64,000 bases of DNA. It comes from Tetrastigma voinierianum (Eukaryota > Streptophyta > Magnoliopsida > Vitales > Vitaceae). The position numbers and the translations under genes were made by a program. The stretch is taken from assembly GCA_016808115.1 (NCBI GenBank), contig JAEQBH010005091.1, forward strand, positions 414,556-478,555. Direction: 5' to 3'. Positions 57,558 to 64,000 of this stretch are shown here, in pieces. Each line of letters begins with the position of its first letter. Positions within the stretch are counted from its first letter, which is position 1. The notes beneath the pieces are model-generated. The model was given only the letters and a program-made list of their open reading frames with translations, made no database searches and was not told the origin of the DNA.

Positions 57558-60500
57558 TGTAAAACCCAAGAAAAATTTAATTTTTTTGAAAAATGACAAA
57601 CTATAAAATTGTTGAAATGGTTCAGGGAAGCCTGGAAATTTTTCTAAATCTCGGATGACGAAACGGACTTCATCGTTGGATTCGTCTCGCGAAATCTAGT
57701 CACCCAAAAAAAAATTTGTTGAATTCTGAGACAGCCAGATTTTTTCGATTTTCAAGGCGTCGGGTATCCCGTGGACCCCAAAAACGAGATTTTTGAGAAA
57801 AAAAATATCGAAAGTAAAAAATGAATTAGTAAAGTTCATTTTAAAATAAACTGAATTTGAACCGAGACATAAATAAATTATTTCGAGACAGAAACGAACC
57901 CGGACGGGTTGTGACACGTGGCGCAACATGGGCCACATGTCCAACTTAAGTAAGTTAGACAAAAGGGGTTAAAAACATGATTTTTGAGGGTAGAAAATAG
58001 GAGATTTCTGCTGGAAAACAAATCAAAACGTAAGAGAGGGTGTGAAGAAAACTCATTCCTATATACGATCTGAAAATTGAATGTGCGTGCTTCCGACAAT
58101 CAAGGTTTAAAGTCGAGTACTCGTGAGGAGCTTGAGGATACGAAACTCAATTTTCGCCAAGGTTTCCCTCTGAAGGTTCGGGAAATTGAAAGCTTACGGG
58201 TTGAGTGTTCGCGGAGGCTTATAGAGTTGTTACTCACGCTTCAAGAGGTATGAATTCTTCACTTTGTGATTTGTTTGGAAATTTCTAAGGGTTGTTTGAT
58301 TGAGCTTTAATGCCCTAAAGGCTGTTTGTGATTTTGCCCTAAGGGCTATTTGGCAAATTAATGGGTTATGGGAATAGTGCCACACATTTGACCCTATATG
58401 ATGTATAGTTTTTGAGCTGATTTCGGTTATAAAAGGAAATTTGGACTAGTATCCTTCAAGGAAATTATAGCCTTATCTGAGAACTTGATGTTAGGTTTTT
58501 GAATCACCCAAATCGGACCTCTATAACCCGAGTTATAGTCTGTTTTTCGGGACTCCCACGGTATACGTTTTTGGTAGAACCTCTTGTCGAATTTTGGGAC
58601 TGATTTTCGGTTGGAAAAGTGAGAATTTAGTGGACTAGTGTCCTTCAGAAATTGTAGCTCGATCTGAGAACTTGATGTTAGGATTTTGAATCACTCCCAA
58701 ATCAGACCTCTATATCAAGTATGGTCCGTTTTGGCCCCGCTACAACAGGCTGTTTAATGATTTTGTATCCAAATTTTTACCTGAATAAGTATATGATTTG
58801 TAGTATATCATTACTTGAATTAGTGATATACTTGGTTGAAATTGTGTGGAAGCCAAATTGTGTTCTAATTGTTTGGCTTGTAATGGGTTTTGTATAAACA
58901 GAACCATTGCATGGCTTGGTTGTAAGCTATTTGTGGACATGCATGGTGTCTAAATTAATATAGTATAATGTAAGTCATTGTGATTACAAAATTTATTGAC
59001 TTGTAGATATCCAATATATGTGTGTATAATATGTTGACATGTATTTGGAAATTGTATGTTAATTGATATGATTGTCCAAATGATGCATGGGTATAATGCA
59101 TGGTTTAAAATGTTGGAAGTCGAATTGTGTGTTATAATGGTTTGGCTTGTAGTGTGTTTTGATAATATGTTCTGAAGCCGTGCCATAGCTTGGTTATGAG
59201 TTATTTGTGGACAATGGTGTCTGCAATTAAGCCTAAGTATAATATGAATCCATTGTTTGATTGAATTTGTTGACTTGTAAATGTCGATAAATATATTCAT
59301 AAAAATATGTTGACATGTATTGTCTTTGACTTCTTTGGAAGTGGCATATGTTAATTGATATGATTTTCCAAAATGATGCGTAAGGTATTATGCATGGTTT
59401 AAAGGTCCATATAGCGCTCATCTATATATATGGCATAATATAGGCATGCAATGACATGTTGCATTGCATTTCATATGTACGAGTTCTTCAGCGTAAAAGC
59501 GGGTGGGTGTGCATGGTTGTTGTCATTCACCATTCTTGGTAATTGGGTGGTGGACCCGATACATTGGACGACATCTAATAGAGAACCCGCGGTCTTCATG
59601 GTTGTAATCGACACTTTGTGTATGGTGTTGATGGTGCGACTTCGATGCAGGGACAATGTCTAAGAGTCGAGTGGTTTTAAAGGTGTCAATGCTTTAGAGT
59701 TAAGTTGTTTATCGATGTGCGATGCTTTGATTAAAGCATTTTATAGGTCAATGCTTTTGAATAAAGTACGTTTATCGAGGAACTACAATGCTTTTGAATA
59801 AAAATTGTTTTGGAGAATTGTCGATGGCTTTGAATAAATACGGTTTATCGGAGAATGTCAATGAGTTTAAAAACAACACCATGAACTTGGTAAACAAGTT
59901 GATATCGAGGGTGTCAATAGTTTGATTTATAAAACAAAAAGCTTTTGTTTTAGAAAGCAGTCCATTGATGGGAACATAAATGACGATTTTCTGCTGGCAT
60001 ATCGCGTGTTGTGAGAGTCGGTGAGGACTTGGGACGTGGGGCGGGGTTAGTCACATTCTCATCCATGGCATGTGAACATTTGAGTAGGAATATGTATGTT
60101 TTTACTTGAATGTGTGAAATGGCATTCGTGTCTTGGCTAGGTGAGAATAGCCAGTAGGGTATTCTCTATTAGGCATTGCTTGCAGGTCGTGGGACCCCAA
60201 CTACCAGTGCGAGAATGTGCTAGAACGACCTTCGCTAGAGCCGATATTGAGAAGAAAGCGAATTATTGGCTTTGATTTGTATTTGTAAAACATGTATTAG
60301 AATACTTAATTTTGATATATGTTTGTATAAAATGATGTAATTTAAACTCTTATGAACTATAGTTTTTATAATCATGTGTTTATATGTTTGGTATAGATAA
60401 ATGGACCCTACGTGGCCATTTTACTCGTATATGGACCGAGTGAGAGTAGTTGTATAATATTAGGTCATATTAATATGTAATTATTACAAGTTGTATTTTT

Positions 60501-60665
60501 GTTAGTTGAAACTCTGCGTCTGAGGCTACTAAATAGATTTTCATTAAATCTTGAGTTCTGGAAAAGGGACTCAATATGGTGTGGTCGGGTTACCCGGCGT
60601 CCACCGCCATCTTCTATGCGGGTTAGCCGGGTTGTCAACGGACCCCTAGGATTTGGGGCGTCACA
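57558..60665 (+). mobile_element. Del/Tekay-type solo LTR inside xylanase copy 2
   Basis: It starts TGTAAAACCCAAGAAAAA and ends AGGATTTGGGGCGTCACA, 3,108 bp, longer than its relatives. Flanks CATAT (57553-57557) and TATAT (60666-60670) match 4/5. It carries the family's ATCTCGGATGACGAAACGGA (57648), AATCACCCAAATCGGACC (58500) and GTGGTCGGGTTACC (60579) blocks. Two similar ~100 bp segments near 58470 and 58650 (AACTTGATGTTAGG) show an internal duplication. It interrupts exon 6. Confidence 0.85.
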
Positions 60666-60720
60666 TATATTTCTTAGAGCAACCCGACTCTAACTTCTTG
60701 TCAAAATTGTTTAAATACCT

Positions 60721-61015
60721 TGAGTTTTTCTTCTTCTTCTTCTTCTTCGTTTTTTTTTTTTTTTTTTTTTTGTATTAAGCATCTATATATTTTGACTCTA
60801 TATCATAAAAATGCTTGGAAATAATTCTTATTATTGTTTGTTGCTAAGGGTAATATTGCACAAATGCTCTGAGATTTTTCGGTATGTGTCATTTTGCCCT
60901 TGACTTCTTTTTATTCTCCAATATCCGCGGCGTTTGTGCAGTAGCTAAATCTGAATAAGCAATTTGAATATTTTGTATGCCTTCTAACAATGAATGAAAA
61001 TAAAATGTACTTTTT
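60721..61015. other. spacer with simple repeats
   Basis: A (TTC)n run followed by about 22 T at 60729-60771, then AT-rich sequence without features. Confidence 0.6.
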
Positions 61016-62440
61016 AGGATTGGTACATAAAGGTTATCTTAACTTTTTGATTTTTCTATTTTAGCGTTTCAATTTTTATTTTGTTTAATCAAGTGTTTGA
61101 ACTATTAATTTTTGTTGACTCAAAGTTCTCACATACTAATCAAAACTTATTAGAATGTTAAATTAGCAAAAATGGGATTCATATGGCATTTCACATCATA
61201 TAAAAACTCACATCATATAAAAACAAGGACAATATTATTATTTCTTCATTAAGGTTTTTACTATCAATTTGTTACAATAAAAGAAATTGATAAAAATCGA
61301 TTAGTATGAAGTGAGGTATAAATATTTTAATTATTTTAAAATTAATTTTAATATCTAATATTTTATTTTAATTATTCGTATATAATTATTTTTGTTTTTA
61401 TAACACTTACAAATAAGGAAAATTATATTAGATAATTAGAAGTTATTTTAAAACATTTCATATTTTCTTTTTAATAAAAATATTTAGAAGTTATTTTTTA
61501 AATGTTCATATTTTCTTTTAATAAGTTTTATTTTTATCTCAATTTTATAGTAGTCAATTTTATTGATTTTTATTTTTTTGAAAAGAAAATAATTGTATTG
61601 ATTCAAATTAGTAATACATTCGATAGAAACATAATCAAATTCGCTAAAAACTCTACAAGATGACGCAACATCCCGGTTAATAGCACATGCAATGAATCGA
61701 CTCAAAGACTACTCATTTGATAATTTTATGATGAATGGAATACCTTACTCCAATTTTGTAGCATATTAACTACCGTGATTTGATTTAATGTCTCTATCTA
61801 ATCAAATATAATTTGTTGTTTGAATCACCTACACAAGAAAGCATTGCATCAAGACGACGAAAACTAAACCGTCATACTAAGACAACACAAACCACACATC
61901 ACACAAGACGATGATAAAAACATGAAAAAACAAATTAAAAATCCATATTTTTGTGGAAAACCCACTTTATTGAAAAAGGAAAAGGTATAAAGAGATGTCT
62001 GAGGATGATTTCGAGAATTGATAATGACAAAAAAAGCACCTTCTTGCTTAAGAAAAAGATACTAAAAGAAACGGAATGAGAGAAGAGGGAGAAAGAGGCT
62101 AGGGTTTTTTTTTTTTTAGCTACAAGGTAGCAAGTTATTTTATTGATTTCTTTTTTAGTATAGCAAATAGACAACAATAAAAATCATAATAGAGAAAAGA
62201 AGAATAATATTGTTTCTTTTCACCTATTTAAAGACCATTCGTATTACGATTATTTTTATATATTAGTAAAGGAATGCCATATAGATCAATTTTTCTTCGA
62301 CATCCTAATAAGTTTTTATCAATCAAAGAAAAGCACTTAATTGAACAAAAATTAGAGTTTGGACACTCAATAAACAAAATAAAAGTTAAGACACAAATAG
62401 AAAATCGAAAAGTTGAATCAATGTTTATGTAATTAATCCT
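61016..62440. mobile_element. third Mutator-like element, with an insertion
   Basis: Termini AGGATTGGTACATAAA and, inverted, AGGATTAATTACATAAAC. The left arm, TTTTGTTTAATCAAGTGTTTGAAC, and the right arm, ATTGAACAAAAATTAGAGTTTG, use the same repeat vocabulary as 45710-46766. About 61800-62110 inside it resembles 25250-25560 and may be a later insertion. A matching 9 bp duplication was not found. No transposase. Confidence 0.5.
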
Positions 62441-62808
62441 TTTTTATAATTGTGGGTGTCTGACACCTCAACAATTCTTATAAAGCCTTGAAGTTAGTGA
62501 TTGGATAAATCCTCTTATGGTCATAAGGGGACTCGAACCAATGACCATTGGGGAAAAATAAAATATCAATAGTATATAAAATAAAATATACTATTCATGT
62601 TATGATGACTTGAAAAATTAAATGATAGATATGACAAAAATATGAAATGTCTTTTATATTGTATGAATTTACTTATTGATAGAATTTACTTTAACCAATC
62701 ATTGGAATTCCTTTACGTTATTTTATAATTGTTGTAAAATAAACAGCAAATAGGAAGATAATAAATAAGAAAAATAACAAAACATACCACCAGGAAGATT
62801 TAAATTAG

Positions 62809-62809
<1 letters not shown>
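62441..62809. other. AT-rich spacer
   Basis: At 62527-62540 GGGGACTCGAACCAA is the complement of a tRNA-like B box, but no A box or tRNA fold accompanies it. No other feature. Confidence 0.5.

Positions 62810-62884
<75 letters not shown>
62810..62884. repeat. (AT)n microsatellite, about 37 units
   Basis: Uninterrupted AT dinucleotides over roughly 75 bp, followed by an imperfect ACTACTCTACTATACT continuation. Confidence 0.95.
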
Positions 62885-62886
<2 letters not shown>

Positions 62887-63009
62887 TACTCTACTATACT
62901 ATATATATCAAACCAAGTCACTCCCGATCGGGTTAAGATCCATGCAGGTGAGAGCTGACTACTCGAATCCAAAGGCCTAACACTGATCTTACACAGTCGG
63001 GTCATAATA

Positions 63010-64000
63010 AAATTCTAATCATTTAACGGGTCATAATTCAAGAAACTCCATCACATAAGTCTAAGTTGTGTGGTGATGAAAATTATGAAGAATGGGCTCA
63101 ATCTATCCAAACCTCGTTGTGGGGTCGAAGAAAATGTAGTTTTGTGGACGAGACCATCATAGAACCAAAGGAAGGGTCCTCTTAATTGGAGGACTGGTGG
63201 ACTGTTCAGTTCATGTTGGTATCATGGATGTGGAACACGATCGATGCTAATTTGAACTCTACCATCTCGTATATGGAGAAAGCAAAGGATCTATGGGAAG
63301 ACATTTAGGAACATTTTTCCGTTGCAAATGAACCTCGTCTTCGCAAATAAAAACACGAGTTGAATGAGCGTAAGCAACGCGAGATGTCCATGGTCGCTTA
63401 CTATGGGAAGATGAAAGCACTCTAGGATGAATTGGCAATTATGATCAGATCTCGACATGTACTTGTACAGGATGCAAGTGTAATATATCTGGAAAATTGG
63501 AGAAGTGTCGAGAAGAAGAAAAGTGCACCAATTCCTCATGGGGTTGGATGAAGTAAGTTATGGGACTGTTCGATCAGACCTGCTTGCAACAAAACCATTA
63601 CCTACTTTGAACAAAGTATATTTGAACCAAGAATGAAGATCATCACTCTTGCAAAGGATGAACGAGAATAAGCTATTGGACTTGTTGTTCAACCAAACAC
63701 CAAGTCAAAGGGACATGAAGAGAAGAATGACAAAGTGATGCTATCAAATGCAGCGAGAACAGAGTCATGATTCGATAAGGTGTTTCACAACTTTATTGAG
63801 TACATGCGATGGGGTGACCATCCTCGTAGTGAAGGCGGAGCTATTGGATGCGGTAAAGGACATCAACAACAACAACGTGCTGGAGTTGGACGTGGTCAAG
63901 GTGGAACAATTCAGGCGAATACAGCTCAAACCATAAGAGGAAGCGTAAGTGCCTTGGTAATTTATTTGGGCGATCGAGAGAAAAAATTAGGTATGGCTAG
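63010..64000 (+). pseudogene. gag: Ty1/copia gag remnant, runs off the window
   Basis: In one main frame the sequence gives ENYEEWAQSIQTSLWGRRKC, VDETIIEPKEG, EDWWTVQFMLVSWMWNTIDA, STISYMEKAKDLWEDI, HFSVANEPRLRK, KQREMSMVAYYGKMKAL and DELA. This is the standard order of the copia gag (UBN2-type) domain. Near 63540 GVG-SKLWDCSIR-like and 63600 pieces continue it. Around 63768-63785 HDSIRCF looks like the second half of a CCHC zinc knuckle, followed by RWGDHPR. Stops (TAG or TAA in place of sense codons near 63188, 63306, 63350 and 63424) and frameshifts break it. Upstream 62885-63010 should hold a leader or primer site, but I cannot identify one. Pol would lie to the right of the window. Confidence 0.82.

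Larger units (their letters stand above)
54940..60720 (+). pseudogene. GH10 xylanase-like gene with CBM22, copy 2 (broken)
   Basis: This is a second, more damaged copy of the same gene. Exon 3 remnant 54940-55069 has TFKTSDGR and DCWFMLKGGLL before GAG/GTAATT. The exon 4 remnant ends at 56337 (QQWKSHRHQSVQK before GTAAAT). Exon 5, 56377-57096, starts after CTCGCAG and contains IKQNKPQFP, WNWFTK, GHNILWDD (shifted; seen as HNILWDDP), RINSVVNRYQGEFIAWDVVN, FFEDRLGANYSAAVF, LFLNDYNS and VPIWITVLDV. Exon 6 remnant 57290-57557 has CMTDGNFKNLSAGKVLDKL and SLFHGDYQVTLSH. The acid/base motif WDVVNEN is intact, while TEVDV has become TVLDV, removing the nucleophile Glu. The first two exons are absent. 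A solo LTR splits exon 6. Confidence 0.82.

Overview
The window is a piece of nuclear genome from a flowering plant, most likely a eudicot. The evidence is the spliced GH10 xylanase-type genes with a CBM22 domain and GT-AG introns, and the dense layers of LTR retrotransposons of the Athila, Tat, Del/Tekay and Ty1/copia kinds, with CACTA- and Mutator-like DNA elements between them. I see no intact cellular gene, tRNA, rRNA or CRISPR array. Almost everything coding is a pseudogene or a decayed transposon ORF, and most of the long open frames are shadows or simple-sequence artefacts.

Layout. 1-3798: an Athila-type element on the minus strand (gag, tRNA-Asp-like primer site, 5' LTR rich in a TGTCGCGACA palindrome). 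3799-4960: a truncated Del/Tekay-type LTR. 4961-5690: a CACTA transposon end with subterminal repeats. 6287-18138: a complete but very old Tat-lineage Ty3/gypsy element, GC-rich, with gag, protease, RT, two RNase H-like segments, integrase, a 1.4 kb tandem-repeat block, a decayed antisense ORF and two 768-769 bp LTRs. 18752-20809: a Del/Tekay solo LTR with perfect 5 bp target-site duplications (TSDs). 20839-24705: a decayed Ty1/copia element on the minus strand.

25844-39502: a six-exon GH10 xylanase-like pseudogene whose intron 3 holds a 7 kb Del/Tekay element (29506-36472) that kept gag and protease but lost RT and integrase. 39660-44420: AT-rich inverted repeats around a split tandem duplication and another solo LTR (40885-43218). 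44509-46766: two Mutator-type MITEs. 48150-54476: a decayed 'putative plant transposon protein' gene with a leader, TATA box and 5' UTR intron, broken by an Athila-type LTR that lies between two copies of a ~175 bp segment. 54940-57557: a second xylanase-like pseudogene, broken in its last exon by a 3.1 kb solo LTR (57558-60665). 61016-62440: a third Mutator-type element. 62810-62884: a long AT microsatellite. 63010-64000: the gag of a plus-strand copia element that runs off the window.

The most informative features are four. The tandem xylanase pseudogenes have lost opposite halves of the GH10 catalytic pair. One Del/Tekay family has left six LTRs, four insertion events of which have recognisable target duplications. 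The Tat element carries satellite-like repeats and an antisense ORF that resembles the separate transposon gene at 49448. The Athila LTRs carry an array of palindromic CpG-containing motifs. I found no convincing new molecular system. Boundaries were read by eye and can be off by several bases unless a TSD is given.
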